Positions 49,999 through 59,226 of a stretch of 64,000 bases of DNA are shown piece by piece. The stretch is from Dactylosporangium sucinum (GTDB taxonomy: Bacteria; Actinomycetota; Actinomycetes; Mycobacteriales; Micromonosporaceae). The position numbers and the translations under genes are program-made. The notes under the pieces are model-generated. The model saw only the letters and a program-made list of their open reading frames with translations, was not told the origin of the DNA and ran no database searches. The stretch is from assembly GCF_014647515.1 (NCBI RefSeq), contig NZ_BMPI01000009.1, positions 1-64,000 on the forward strand, written 5' to 3'. The first letter of the stretch is position 1. Each line of letters starts with the position of its first letter.

Positions 49999-50913
49999 TC
50001 AGCGAATGGTGGCGATGAGGCGTCGCAGGGCGGCGTGGGCGGGTGGGCCCCAGGTGGGCTTGCCGCCGGGGCGGCCGTGGACGCCGGCGTCGCCGATGAG
50101 GATGCCGCCGAGGGCGCGCGCCATCGCCCAGCCGCGGGCGCGGCGCATGGTGGCGGTGTCCGGGGTCGGCTGGTAGGCCGCGTAGAAGTGGTCGGTGGTG
50201 TCGTCCGGCAGCAGGAGCCAGACGGCGGCGAGGTCACATGCCGGGTCGCCCGCGCAGAGGTCGCCGAAGTCGACCACGCCGCAGAAGGTGCCGTCGGCGG
50301 TGAGGACGTTGGCGGGGTGCAGGTCCGCGTGGAGCCACAGCGCCGGGCCCGTCCATCGCGGCGCCGTGACCGCGTCGTGCCAGACGGCGCGGACGGCGTC
50401 CGGGTCGTCGATCAGCCCCCGCTCGGTGGCGGACGTGAGCCCCCTGGCGAACCCCTCGGCGCGGTCGGCCAAGGGTCCGCCACGGTCCCGGCCGGCGGGC
50501 GCGCCGCCGGGGGCGGGCTGGTGCAGCGCCGTCAGGAACATGGCCAGGGATTCGGCCGCGTCGGAGGCTCGCGTGACGGGGGTGAGGTCGGCGGGTGTGC
50601 CCGGAACCCAGGTGGTGACGAGCCACGGCCGGGGGAACCGTTCGGAGGGCTCGCCGAATCGCTGCGGGACAGGGATCGGCAGTGGGAGGCGCGGGGCAAG
50701 CGTGGGCAGCCAGGCGTGCTCCTTGCGCAGCAGCGCGTCAGCGGACCCGGTCGCCCAGGGAAGCCGGACGGCGAGGTCGTCACCGAGCCGCCACAGCTGG
50801 TTGTCCCATCCGCGCGCGCCGAGCCGAACCGGGCGATCGGCGAGGTCGGGATGCTGGTCGCGGACGAGGTCCCGGACCAGCTCCGCGGTGATCTCGATCT
50901 CGGCGTGGGTCAC
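49999..50913 (-). CDS. aminoglycoside phosphotransferase-family kinase
   Basis: A 304-residue kinase-fold protein. LWLHADLHPANVL is the catalytic loop (aspartate and metal-binding asparagine) and GVVDFGDLCAGDPACDLA is the DFG-like metal site. The N-terminus contains RGWDNQLWRLGDDLAVRLPW. Relatives phosphorylate aminoglycosides, macrolides, choline or other metabolites; nothing here fixes the substrate, and antibiotic resistance should not be assumed. Confidence 0.85.
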   Translation of the reverse strand: MTHAEIEITAELVRDLVRDQHPDLADRPVRLGARGWDNQLWRLGDDLAVRLPWATGSADALLRKEHAWLPTLAPRLPLPIPVPQRFGEPSERFPRPWLVTTWVPGTPADLTPVTRASDAAESLAMFLTALHQPAPGGAPAGRDRGGPLADRAEGFARGLTSATERGLIDDPDAVRAVWHDAVTAPRWTGPALWLHADLHPANVLTADGTFCGVVDFGDLCAGDPACDLAAVWLLLPDDTTDHFYAAYQPTPDTATMRRARGWAMARALGGILIGDAGVHGRPGGKPTWGPPAHAALRRLIATIR

Positions 50914-51139
50914 GCGGAGCTACGGTAGTCTCGCCGGGTCGTTCGCGCCCCGGCGCCCTCACCCGCCGGGGGCTATCGAGTGCGTGACCTGCGGATCGGC
51001 GATGAAATTCATCCTGGCCGACGGCAGCCGCTCGTAAACGACACCATTCGGTTACGGTCCGCTGTTGCCATGGACGCGGGCGGGTAGATACCTTTCGCTG
51101 GTCTGCCATGGTGGACTCTCGGCCGGGGGGCTAAGGGTC

Positions 51140-52606
51140 ATGAGGATCTACCACGCGGCGGAGCCCACGCACGAGGTTCCCGCCGCGCCCGAGCGCACGA
51201 GGCACCGACGGCCCCGAGGCCCGCGGGCCGGCGCGGTGGTGGCCGCTTTCGCCGCCGGGCTCACGGCGACCGGGCTCGCCTCGGCGGCCTGGGGCGGGGC
51301 GTTCGATCACGTGCCGCTACTCGACCGCGGAGTGGCCGTCGGCTTCGAGATGGTGGGCTGCGCGCTGCTGCTCGCCGCGCTGTGGAGCCGGGAGCGCCGG
51401 TGGATCACCCGCACGCTGCCGATCCTGCTGTTGTCGGCCGCCGGGCTCGTCGGCCTGGTCGCACTCACCCTGTGGATCACCGGCACGGTGACGGACGCCT
51501 ACCCGCCGTCGTTCGCGATCTGGATCGGCGCCGGGTTCGCCGCGCTCGCGGGATGCCCGCTCGTCCTGCGCCGTCGCCCGGTCGGGCGAGCTGCCGGGCG
51601 GGCCCTCGCCTGGCGCAAAGCGGCGGCCATGGTCGCGGTGCCGGCGACGGTCGTCGGCGCGTTCATGCTCATCGACCAGCAGTACGGCATCTGGCCGCAG
51701 GTCGGCGACGTGCTCGGCCACTCCGGGGCGATCGGCGGCCAGCAGGCGCACGACCTGGTCGGCGGCGCCACACCCGGCGGCGCCCCGCCCGCGAAGGGCG
51801 TGATCGTCAGCCTCGACGCCCCGGCCACCCGGTCGCACTTCAGGCACCGCCCCGGCGTCGTGTTCCTGCCGCCCGCCTACTTCGGCCCCGGCCGCGCGAC
51901 GCTGCCCGTCCTCATCATGCTGGTCGGGTCGCCCGGCACCCCGATCAACTGGCTCAGGTCCGGGCACGGCCAGTCCACCGACGACGCCTACGCCGCGGCG
52001 CACGACGGACGGGCGCCCGTGCTGGTGGTCGTCGACCAGAACGGCTCCGCCACCGGCGACACCGAGTGCATCGACGGCCCCCAGGGCAACGCCGAGACCT
52101 ACCTGACCGCCGACGTGCCGGCGTTCATCACCGGCACCCTGCGGATCCGGCACAACCCGTCGAGCTGGGGCATCGTCGGGTTCTCCGAGGGCGGCACCTG
52201 CGCCCTGGACCTCGTCCTCGGTCACCCCGACATCTACCGGCACGTCGTCGACTTCGGCGGCGACGCGCGGCCCAACCTCGGCAACCCCGCGCACACCCTG
52301 AGCACGCTGTTCGGCGGCAACCTCGCCGCCGAGCAGGCGCACGACCCCGCGCGGCTGCTGAGCACCCGCCGGTACCCCGGGGTGACGCTGTGGTTCGGCG
52401 CCGGTGCCGACGACGCCCGCGACATCGCCGTCGGCGAGCAGCTGGCGGCCGCCGCCATCCGGGACGGGATCGTCACCCACCGGTTCGTCGACACCGGCGG
52501 GCACAACTGGCAGTTCGCGAGCGCCGGCTTCGCGCGGGTGCTGCCGCAGCTGTGCAACGAGATGCTCACCAGCGGCCCGGCGCCCGCCCCGGGCCGGCCC
52601 GCCTAG
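51140..52606 (+). CDS. membrane-anchored alpha/beta-hydrolase esterase
   Basis: A 488-residue protein. Residues 1-180 carry four hydrophobic helices. The outer domain is an esterase D/FrmB-like hydrolase with the nucleophile in IVGFSEGGTCALDL and the catalytic histidine in DTGGHNW; GRHNP-type and FGGDARPN elements recall mycolyltransferase-like enzymes. The ATG at 51140 follows AAGGG. Secreted esterases of this form act on cell-wall or external esters (inference). Confidence 0.82.
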   Translation: MRIYHAAEPTHEVPAAPERTRHRRPRGPRAGAVVAAFAAGLTATGLASAAWGGAFDHVPLLDRGVAVGFEMVGCALLLAALWSRERRWITRTLPILLLSAAGLVGLVALTLWITGTVTDAYPPSFAIWIGAGFAALAGCPLVLRRRPVGRAAGRALAWRKAAAMVAVPATVVGAFMLIDQQYGIWPQVGDVLGHSGAIGGQQAHDLVGGATPGGAPPAKGVIVSLDAPATRSHFRHRPGVVFLPPAYFGPGRATLPVLIMLVGSPGTPINWLRSGHGQSTDDAYAAAHDGRAPVLVVVDQNGSATGDTECIDGPQGNAETYLTADVPAFITGTLRIRHNPSSWGIVGFSEGGTCALDLVLGHPDIYRHVVDFGGDARPNLGNPAHTLSTLFGGNLAAEQAHDPARLLSTRRYPGVTLWFGAGADDARDIAVGEQLAAAAIRDGIVTHRFVDTGGHNWQFASAGFARVLPQLCNEMLTSGPAPAPGRPA

Positions 52607-52636
52607 TCGGGGTGATCCAGGCGGTGCTGGTGAGCG

Positions 52637-53587
52637 TCAGGGCTCGCGGCGGGCGATGGCGTCGTCGGCGCGCTGGCGCAGCTCGGGCGGGATCAGCTCG
52701 ATGAGCTGGTCGGGGCGCAGCGGCAGGTCGAGCAGGCTCAGCTTGATCCGGCTGCGGCGGGCGTGCTCGGTCGCCGACAAGCGGACCACCTGGGCGGCGT
52801 CGCGGCGCAGCGTGGTGGTCAGGCGGTCGCCGGGGGCGAGCGAGCCGCTGGCGGTGCCGTCGACGTCCACCGCGATCCGGGCGCTGTCGGCGGCCACGGC
52901 CAGGGTCACCCGATCCTCCGCGCCGAGCACCACGGGCCGGGCGATCCCCGACATCGGCGCCACCGGGGTGACCACCACCGCGTCCGAGGACGGCGAGAGG
53001 ATCGGGCCGCCGGCCGCATAGTTGTACGCGGTCGAGCCGGTCGGGGTCGCGACGACCACGGCGTCGGCCCGGTAGTAGCCGTATCGCACGTCGTTGACCG
53101 ACAGGTCGACGGAGACGGCGCCGGTGCGGTCCGCCCGGGCCAGGACCACGTCGTTGAAGCCGAAGCCGGCGGCCAGCTCCACCCGGTCGGCATGCGCCTC
53201 GAGCCCGGCGTGCCGCTCGATGGTGAAGTCCCCGTCGGCCAGCCGCGCCAGGGCCGCCGGGAGCTGCGGCGGCGCCACCTCGGCGAGGAAGCCCAGGTTG
53301 CCGTGGTTGACGCCGAGGATCGGCACGGGCCGGTCGGCCATGAGCCGCATCGCGCCCAGCATCGTGCCGTCGCCGCCCAGCGCGACGATCCCGTCGACCT
53401 GCGCCGCGAACACGGCGTCGGACACGGTGCCGACGGCCTGCGGCAGCCGGGCGCGGTCGCCGTCGCGGGCGATGACGCGGACCGGATGGTCCCGGGCGGC
53501 GGCGAGGATCGCCTCGACGGACTCCTGCACCGGCTTGCGCGGGTGCAGCACGAGCCCGACCGTGCCCAGCTTCGCCTCACCGCCCAT
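52637..53587 (-). CDS. nadK: NAD kinase
   Basis: Phosphorylates NAD to NADP. GIVALGGDGTMLGAMRLM is the GGDGT motif, GVNHGNLGFLAEV follows, and VVATPTGSTAYNYAAGGPILSP is the second diagnostic motif. The 316-residue length is standard. It stands alone, not in the tlyA-nadK-recN arrangement usual in actinobacteria, so it may be a second copy. Confidence 0.94.
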   Translation of the reverse strand: MGGEAKLGTVGLVLHPRKPVQESVEAILAAARDHPVRVIARDGDRARLPQAVGTVSDAVFAAQVDGIVALGGDGTMLGAMRLMADRPVPILGVNHGNLGFLAEVAPPQLPAALARLADGDFTIERHAGLEAHADRVELAAGFGFNDVVLARADRTGAVSVDLSVNDVRYGYYRADAVVVATPTGSTAYNYAAGGPILSPSSDAVVVTPVAPMSGIARPVVLGAEDRVTLAVAADSARIAVDVDGTASGSLAPGDRLTTTLRRDAAQVVRLSATEHARRSRIKLSLLDLPLRPDQLIELIPPELRQRADDAIARREP

Positions 53588-53694
53588 AGGCCCATCCTCC
53601 CACGCGTCACCGCCCCGACATCCGGCTCCTGGATCACGGCCGCGTCGATGGCGGCATCGACGCGCAACCGACGGAGCAGGCCTAAGGTCAGGCC

Positions 53695-54450
53695 GTGAAC
53701 GATCGTGCCGGCCCGACCGACGAGGAGCACGGGTATGTTGCGGAGGCCGAGGCTATCTACCGGGCGGGAATCGCCGCCGGGGAGGCCAGCGGCTGGATCG
53801 ATCTCGCGCGACTGTACGAGGGCCTCGGCCGCCACGACGAGGCGGTCGCGGCATGGCAGGGCGCGATCGATGCCGGCTGGTGGGGCGCCCGGGCGGGATT
53901 GGCCACGCTGCTCGGCAAGCTCGGTCGCGTCGACGAGGCCGTCGCCGCGCACCGGGCGGCGATCGCCGGCGGCGACCTTTCGGCGATCAACGCCTTCGCC
54001 CACCTGCTCGCCGGGCAGGACCGCCTCGACGAAGCGGTCGCGGAGCTTCGGGCGGCGCTCGGTCAGGAGGCCGGGTCGCACTGGCCGTTCGGTGAGGTGC
54101 TGGAGCAGCACGGCCGCACCGACGAGGCCCTCGACGTCTATCGCGGGGCCGTCGCGGCCGGAGAGACCAACGTCCGCAGCCGGGTGGTGCGGCTGTTGCT
54201 CGACCGGGGTCAGCTGGACGAGGCGATCCGCGAGGTGCGGGCCGCGATCGCCGATGGTGAGCTCCCCGCGTACCGGGCGCTGGGCTACGTCCTCGCGGTG
54301 GCGAACCGGCAGGACGAAGCCCACGCCGAAGCCGACCGCCTCGCCGCCGCGGGTGACGTTCTCGCGTTCGCCAAGCTGCTCGGCGGCATCGCACAGGCCG
54401 AGGACGCCCGTGCCGGACGGCCGCGTCCGGGCCGGCGCCGGGATCACTGA
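53695..54450 (+). CDS. tetratricopeptide-repeat protein
   Basis: A 251-residue protein from a GTG start, made of about six 34-residue helical repeats, for example ARLYEGLGRHDEAVAAWQGAIDAG, ATLLGKLGRVDEAVAAHRAAIAGG and AHLLAGQDRLDEAVAELRAAL, with the TPR pattern of small residues at positions 8 and 20. It has no signal peptide and no catalytic domain, so it is likely a cytosolic scaffold. Confidence 0.82.
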   Translation: MNDRAGPTDEEHGYVAEAEAIYRAGIAAGEASGWIDLARLYEGLGRHDEAVAAWQGAIDAGWWGARAGLATLLGKLGRVDEAVAAHRAAIAGGDLSAINAFAHLLAGQDRLDEAVAELRAALGQEAGSHWPFGEVLEQHGRTDEALDVYRGAVAAGETNVRSRVVRLLLDRGQLDEAIREVRAAIADGELPAYRALGYVLAVANRQDEAHAEADRLAAAGDVLAFAKLLGGIAQAEDARAGRPRPGRRRDH

Positions 54451-54554
54451 CAGGCGATGGCCGCAATTGTGACCCGGGTCTCAGGTCACGGGTGAGGGCG
54501 TGCACGTCGGTCACGGGGAGCCTGGATGACGTGACACCATGTTAGCCTTGCATC

Positions 54555-54570
54555 GACATTTACCGATGTC
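54555..54570. promoter_or_regulatory. inverted repeat upstream of P450 gene
   Basis: GACAT-TTACCG-ATGTC, perfect five-base arms, 28 bases before the P450 ATG. The AT-rich, symmetrical sequence suggests a repressor site over the promoter. No regulator gene is adjacent. Confidence 0.4.
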
Positions 54571-54597
54571 TTCGATGCTCATCGGGGAGGAGCGTCC

Positions 54598-55815
54598 ATG
54601 ACCGCGACCGCCCAGGCCCGGCCCCAGCTGCCGTTCGACCGGCCCAACGTGCTCGACATCGCGCCGCTCTACGACGTGCTGCGCCGCGAGGCCCCGCTCA
54701 CCCGGATCACCACGCCCGCCGGCGACCCCGCCTGGCTGGTGACCGCCTATGCGGCGGCCCGGCAGATCTTCGGCGACCGGCGCTTCGGCCGCTCCCACCC
54801 GGCCCCGCAGGAGGCGGCCCGGGTCTCGCACGCGGCGGTGCTCGACGGCCCGTCCGGCGACTACGCCACCGAGGAGCGCGAGCACACCCGGATGCGCCGC
54901 CTGCTGGTGCCGGCGTTCTCCGCGCCCCGGATGCGCCGCCTGGCCGGCCGGATCGAGGAGCTCACCGAGCGCTGCCTGGACGACATGCAGGCCGCCCGCG
55001 ACGCCCGCCCCGGCGCGCCGGTCAACCTGCACGAGCTGCTTGCGTTCCCGCTGCCGGTCCTGGTCATCTGCGAGCTGCTGGGCGTGCCGTATGCGGACCG
55101 CGGCCATTTCCGCCGGCTCTCCCAGCGCATCGGCCTGATCGACGGCGGCGCGGACGCGCGGGCGGCGATGGCGGAGTTCCAGGAGTACACGACCGGCCTG
55201 GCCGAGGCGAAGCGGCGCGCGCCCGGCCCGGACGTCATCTCCGACCTCGTCGCCGCGCAGGCCGAGGACCCGACGTTCACCGCGGACGAGCTGGCCCGCC
55301 TGGCCGCCGGCCTCATCTTCGCCGGGCACGAGACCACGTCGACCCGCATCGACCTCGGCGTCCTGCTGCTGCTCGCCGACCCGCGCCGCCGCGACCGCTT
55401 CGCCGCCGACCCGCACACCGAGGTCGGCCCGACGGTGGAGGAGATCCTGCGGATCACCGCTCCCGGCGGCCTGGGCCTGCTCCGGTACGCGCACGCGGAC
55501 GTCGAGATCGCGGGCGTCACGATCGCCCGCGGCGAGGCGGTCATCATCTCCAGCAACGCCGCCAACCGCGACGCGACGGTCTTCGCCGACCCGGCCGAGT
55601 TCGACCCGGCCCGCCGCCCGAACGCGCACCTCGCCTTCGGTCACGGCGCCCACGTCTGCATCGGCGCCAACCTGGCCCGCACCGAGCTGCGCACCGTCTT
55701 CCCCGCGCTGCTGCGGTGCTTCCCCACGCTGCGGCTGGCGGTCGCGGTCGACGACATCGAGATCCGGCACAACCGGCTGACCGGGGGCGTGGACGAGGTG
55801 CCGGTGACATGGTGA
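54598..55815 (+). CDS. cytochrome P450 (CYP107-like)
   Basis: A 405-residue P450 with textbook motifs: AGHETT (242-247), ExxR at E282/R285 and haem loop [10 protein letters not shown] with Cys354. GGGGAGGAG precedes the ATG. It overlaps a ferredoxin gene by seven bases, forming a two-gene monooxygenase unit. The overall sequence looks like the CYP107-type P450s of secondary metabolism and xenobiotic oxidation. It is outside the catabolic island and lacks the island motif. Confidence 0.93.
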   Translation: MTATAQARPQLPFDRPNVLDIAPLYDVLRREAPLTRITTPAGDPAWLVTAYAAARQIFGDRRFGRSHPAPQEAARVSHAAVLDGPSGDYATEEREHTRMRRLLVPAFSAPRMRRLAGRIEELTERCLDDMQAARDARPGAPVNLHELLAFPLPVLVICELLGVPYADRGHFRRLSQRIGLIDGGADARAAMAEFQEYTTGLAEAKRRAPGPDVISDLVAAQAEDPTFTADELARLAAGLIFAGHETTSTRIDLGVLLLLADPRRRDRFAADPHTEVGPTVEEILRITAPGGLGLLRYAHADVEIAGVTIARGEAVIISSNAANRDATVFADPAEFDPARRPNAHLAFGHGAHVCIGANLARTELRTVFPALLRCFPTLRLAVAVDDIEIRHNRLTGGVDEVPVTW

Positions 55816-56027
55816 CGATGAGGGTGAGCGCGGACCCGGACGTGTGCGTGTCGTCGGGTCAGTGCGCCCTGCTCCTCCCCCGGGTCTTCGACCAGCGCGA
55901 GGACGACGGCGTGGTGGTCGTGCTGGACGAGTCTCCCCCGCCGGAGCTGTCGGACACCGTCCGCCAGGCCGTGGCGGGCTGCCCGTCCGGCGCCCTCAGC
56001 GTTGTTCCGGGTAGCGAAGGTTCCTGA
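55809..56027 (+). CDS. 3Fe-4S ferredoxin
   Basis: A 72-residue ferredoxin: C13, C19 and C58-P are the cluster ligands, and the middle position is Ser16 where most P450 ferredoxins have Cys or His. The ATG at 55809 overlaps the P450 stop; ATG 55818 and GTG 55812 are alternatives. It is the dedicated electron carrier of the adjacent P450. No reductase is encoded nearby. Confidence 0.87.
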   Translation: MVTMRVSADPDVCVSSGQCALLLPRVFDQREDDGVVVVLDESPPPELSDTVRQAVAGCPSGALSVVPGSEGS

Positions 56028-56075
56028 GGGCGCGTCCGCCGGTGCCGGGCCCGGCACCGGCGGTCGACGAGCGCA

Positions 56076-56699
56076 TCAGGCGGTGCGGGCGCCGGCGAGC
56101 TCGGCGGTGGCCGGCGCCGGGGCCGGGCGCACCGCGACGGTGCCGATCGCCACCAGAGCGGCGAAGAAGATGCAGTCGGGCAGCAGGAACCAGGCGCCGG
56201 GCAGGCCCAGCGCGCCGACGAGGCACGAGACGATCAGTGCCACGCCGATCCACCACGGCAGGACCCGCGCCCGCAGCACGGCGATGCCGAGGCAGATCGA
56301 GCCGATCACCAGGGCCAGCAGGGCCACGCCCTCGAAGACGGCGAAGCCGGTGGGCTCCTCGGCGGGGAGGCCGCCGTGGGCGACCAGGTACGGCTTGACG
56401 AACGCCTCCGTCGTGCCCTCGCCGAGGTTGAGCATCACCAGGGCGGCGAAGATCCCGCTGTACCCGATGATGTGCAGTTTCGGCGCGCGGCCGGCGAACG
56501 TCAGGATCACCGGCAGGCCGAGGGCGACGATGACGTCGCCGACGAGCGCGATGCCCTCGAACAGCGGCCAGGCCTCGTAGCGGAACACGTCTTCGCCGCT
56601 GCCCGGCGCGAGCAGGTTGGCGGCGAGGTAGCCCACCACGGCGACGATCGAGCCGACGATGAGCGCCCATCCGGCGAGGCGCCTCAGGTTCACGGTCAT
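56076..56699 (-). CDS. six- to seven-helix membrane protein of unknown function
   Basis: A 207-residue protein with six or seven hydrophobic helices, beginning LAGWALIVGSIVAVVGYLAANLL. No domain is recognised with certainty. GGAGGGG precedes the ATG. It is divergent from a two-component system with 156 bases between, so it may be the target of that system. Confidence 0.7.
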   Translation of the reverse strand: MTVNLRRLAGWALIVGSIVAVVGYLAANLLAPGSGEDVFRYEAWPLFEGIALVGDVIVALGLPVILTFAGRAPKLHIIGYSGIFAALVMLNLGEGTTEAFVKPYLVAHGGLPAEEPTGFAVFEGVALLALVIGSICLGIAVLRARVLPWWIGVALIVSCLVGALGLPGAWFLLPDCIFFAALVAIGTVAVRPAPAPATAELAGARTA

Positions 56700-56855
56700 G
56701 GTTCCCCTCCAACGATGCCGCCCCTCGGCGGCGCGGATCCCAGGGTCGGGCCGGCCGGGCGGGAAATCGTCGTGCCACGGTCGGCGACCGGGCCGCCGGA
56801 ATATGCGACCTCCGGATGACGCCGCGCAGCTCCGGGCGCCGGTAGCTTGCCGGTT

Positions 56856-58043
56856 GTGACGACGAAGCGAGTGTGGCCTATGGGCCTGCTGCCCGATGCG
56901 CTGTTCGCGCTCGCGGTCACCGTGTTCGCCCAGATCGACGTCGCGGTGCGGCTGGACAACTCCACGCCGTACGGGCCGCTGCCCGCGGTCGTCGCCGCCA
57001 CCCTGGTCGCGACGGCGGTGCTGGCGCTGCGCCGGGTCGCGCCCCTGGCCACGGCCGTGACCGTGGCCCTGGCGGTCGGCGGGCCGATGCTCGTCACCCC
57101 GCTGACCGTCACGCTGTGGGGCGACTTCCTGCCGATCCTCATCGCCGGCTACTCGGTCGCCCGGCACAGCTCACGGGAGCGCGCCGCCACCGGGGCGGGC
57201 GCGATCGTCGCCGGGCTGGTCGTCGTGTTCCTGCGCAACCCCGAGTCGGGCACGGTCGCCAACATTCCGTTCGTGGCGGTACCGCTGGCGGCCTGTTACG
57301 TCGCCGGGAGGGTGCTGCGCGCCCGGGCCCGCAGCCAGTCCGACGACCGCGAACGCGCGCAGCGGCTCGAGGCGGAGCGGGAGGAGGCGATCCGGGCCGC
57401 CCTGGCCGAGGAGCGCGCCCGCATCGCGCGCGAGCTGCACGACATCGTGGCCCACTGCGTCAGCGTGATGGTGGTCCAGGCGGGCGCCGCCGAGGACCTG
57501 CTCGACCGCGACCCGCCGCGCGCCCGGGCGCCGCTGCAGTCGGTCCAGGAGACGGGGCGGCAGGCGGTCGGCGAGCTCGGACGGATGCTCGGCCTGCTGC
57601 GCGGCGAGCGGTCGAAGCTCGCGCTGAAGCCGCAGCCGGGCACGGCCGACCTGGCCGGGCTGGTCGAGCACATGGGCGGGATCGGCCTGCCGGTCGAGCT
57701 CACGGTGGAGGGCCCGGAGCGGTCGCTGCCGCCCGGCGTCGACCTGACCGTGTACCGCATCGTGCAGGAGGCGCTCACCAACGCCCTCAAGCACGCGGCG
57801 CCGACGACCGCGCGCGTCGTGCTGGAGTACGACGAGCAGTCGGTGCGGGTGAGCGTGCGCGACTCCGGCCCGGCCGGCGGGCACGGCGGACCGGGCGACC
57901 CCGTCCCCGGACGGGTCGGGCACGGCCTCATCGGCATGCACGAGCGGGTCGGCCTCTACGGCGGCACGCTCGAGACCGCGGACGCGCCCGGGGCGGGCTT
58001 CACCGTCGAGGCGCGCCTGCCGCTGCCGGCGGCCCAGCGATGA
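56856..58043 (+). CDS. two-component sensor histidine kinase (NarL-type, HisKA_3)
   Basis: A 395-residue kinase with several N-terminal membrane helices, then ERARIARELHDIVAHCVSVMVVQ with the phospho-acceptor histidine and an ATPase domain with EALTNALKHA and GHGLIGMHERVGLYGG. The GTG at 56856 is the likely start; a TTG three codons upstream is possible. Its stop overlaps the response-regulator start by four bases. The sensed signal is unknown. Confidence 0.9.
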   Translation: MTTKRVWPMGLLPDALFALAVTVFAQIDVAVRLDNSTPYGPLPAVVAATLVATAVLALRRVAPLATAVTVALAVGGPMLVTPLTVTLWGDFLPILIAGYSVARHSSRERAATGAGAIVAGLVVVFLRNPESGTVANIPFVAVPLAACYVAGRVLRARARSQSDDRERAQRLEAEREEAIRAALAEERARIARELHDIVAHCVSVMVVQAGAAEDLLDRDPPRARAPLQSVQETGRQAVGELGRMLGLLRGERSKLALKPQPGTADLAGLVEHMGGIGLPVELTVEGPERSLPPGVDLTVYRIVQEALTNALKHAAPTTARVVLEYDEQSVRVSVRDSGPAGGHGGPGDPVPGRVGHGLIGMHERVGLYGGTLETADAPGAGFTVEARLPLPAAQR

Positions 58044-58699
58044 TCCGCGTGCTGCTGGTCGACGACCAGGCCCTGGTGCGCGGCGGCTTCCGCTCCATCC
58101 TCGAGGGCCAGGACGACATCGAGGTGGTCGGCGAGGCGGCCAACGGGGTCGAGGCCATCGAACGCGCCCTCGACCTGCAGCCCGACATCATCTTCATGGA
58201 CATCCGCATGCCGCGCATGGACGGCATCGAGGCGACCCGCCGCCTGCTGGCGGGCGGCCGCTGCGCGGCCCGGGTGCTCATCCTGACGACGTTCGACGAG
58301 GACGAGTACGTGTACCAGGCGCTGCGCGCGGGCGCGAGCGGCTTCCTGCTCAAGAGCGCCCCGCCGCGCGAGCTGGCCGGGGCGACCCGCACGGTCGCCG
58401 GCGGCGAGGCGCTGCTGGCCCCGGAGATCACGCGGCGGATGATCGAGGAGTACGTCCGCCGTCCCCGCCCGGACTCCGCCCGCCGCTCCCAGCTCGGCGC
58501 GCTGACGCCGCGTGAGCTCGAGGTGCTGGGCCTGATCGCGCGCGGCCGCTCCAACGCCGAGATCGGCGCGGAGCTGTACCTGAGCCCGCCGACGGTCAAG
58601 ACGCACGTCACGCGCATCCTGGCCAAGCTGGGCCTGCGCGACCGGGTCCAGGCGGTCGTCTTCGCCTACGAGTGCGGGCTCGTCCAGCCCGGCGCCTGA
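58040..58699 (+). CDS. NarL/FixJ-family response regulator
   Basis: A 219-residue regulator. The receiver domain has the acidic pair in LLVDDQ, the phosphorylated aspartate in IIFMDIRMPRMDG, a Thr in LTTFD and the lysine in LLKSAPP. The C-terminal LuxR-type HTH is LTPRELEVLGLIARGRSNAEIGAELYLSPPTVKTHVTRILAKL. It is translationally coupled to its kinase. Confidence 0.95.
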   Translation: MIRVLLVDDQALVRGGFRSILEGQDDIEVVGEAANGVEAIERALDLQPDIIFMDIRMPRMDGIEATRRLLAGGRCAARVLILTTFDEDEYVYQALRAGASGFLLKSAPPRELAGATRTVAGGEALLAPEITRRMIEEYVRRPRPDSARRSQLGALTPRELEVLGLIARGRSNAEIGAELYLSPPTVKTHVTRILAKLGLRDRVQAVVFAYECGLVQPGA

Positions 58700-58799
58700 C
58701 CGGGCTGCGCCGGCCGGTTCCGGCGGTCCGGTCCGTTTCCCCGGGTGTTCGGGGGTAGGTAGGAAGAGGATGAAAGCGCCACGAGTCTGGAGGCACGCG

Positions 58800-59189
58800 A
58801 TGTCCATACAGCTCAATCACACGATTGTCGCGGCCCGCGACAAGGAGACGTCCGCCAAGTTCCTGTCCGGGGTGTTGGGGGTGCCGGTGGGTCCTCGCTT
58901 CGGCCCGTTCGTGCCGGTCGAGATGAGCAACGGCGTCACCCTGGACTTCATCGACACCGGCGGCGAGCCGATCACCGCTCAGCACTACGCGTTTCTGGTT
59001 TCGGAGAACGAGTTCGACGCGATTTTCGGTCGTATCAGGGAGGCTGGGATGGCCTACTACGCCGATCCGCACCACGCCCAGCCGCAGCAGATCAACCACC
59101 GTGACGGCGGCCGCGGTGTGTACTTCGACGATCCGAACGGCCACAACCTGGAGATCCTCACGCGCCCGTACGGCAGCGGCCCCCCGTGA
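58800..59189 (+). CDS. VOC-family protein (glyoxalase/bleomycin-resistance fold)
   Basis: A 129-residue single VOC protein. Likely metal ligands are His in LNHTIVAARDK, His in AQHYAFLV and Glu in HNLEILTRPYG, with GVYFDDPNGHNLEI as the diagnostic end of the fold. GGAGG lies six bases before the ATG. It stands alone between a two-component system and a convergent kinase gene. The substrate is unknown. Confidence 0.82.
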   Translation: MSIQLNHTIVAARDKETSAKFLSGVLGVPVGPRFGPFVPVEMSNGVTLDFIDTGGEPITAQHYAFLVSENEFDAIFGRIREAGMAYYADPHHAQPQQINHRDGGRGVYFDDPNGHNLEILTRPYGSGPP

Positions 59190-59226
59190 TCGACCGCGGG
59201 GCTCCGACCCCGCCGAGCCGGTTCGC

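Noticed and set aside
49999-50913. Antibiotic-resistance gene label for the APH-family kinase
   Set aside because: The kinase fold is shared with choline and metabolite kinases, and no resistance-gene context is visible.
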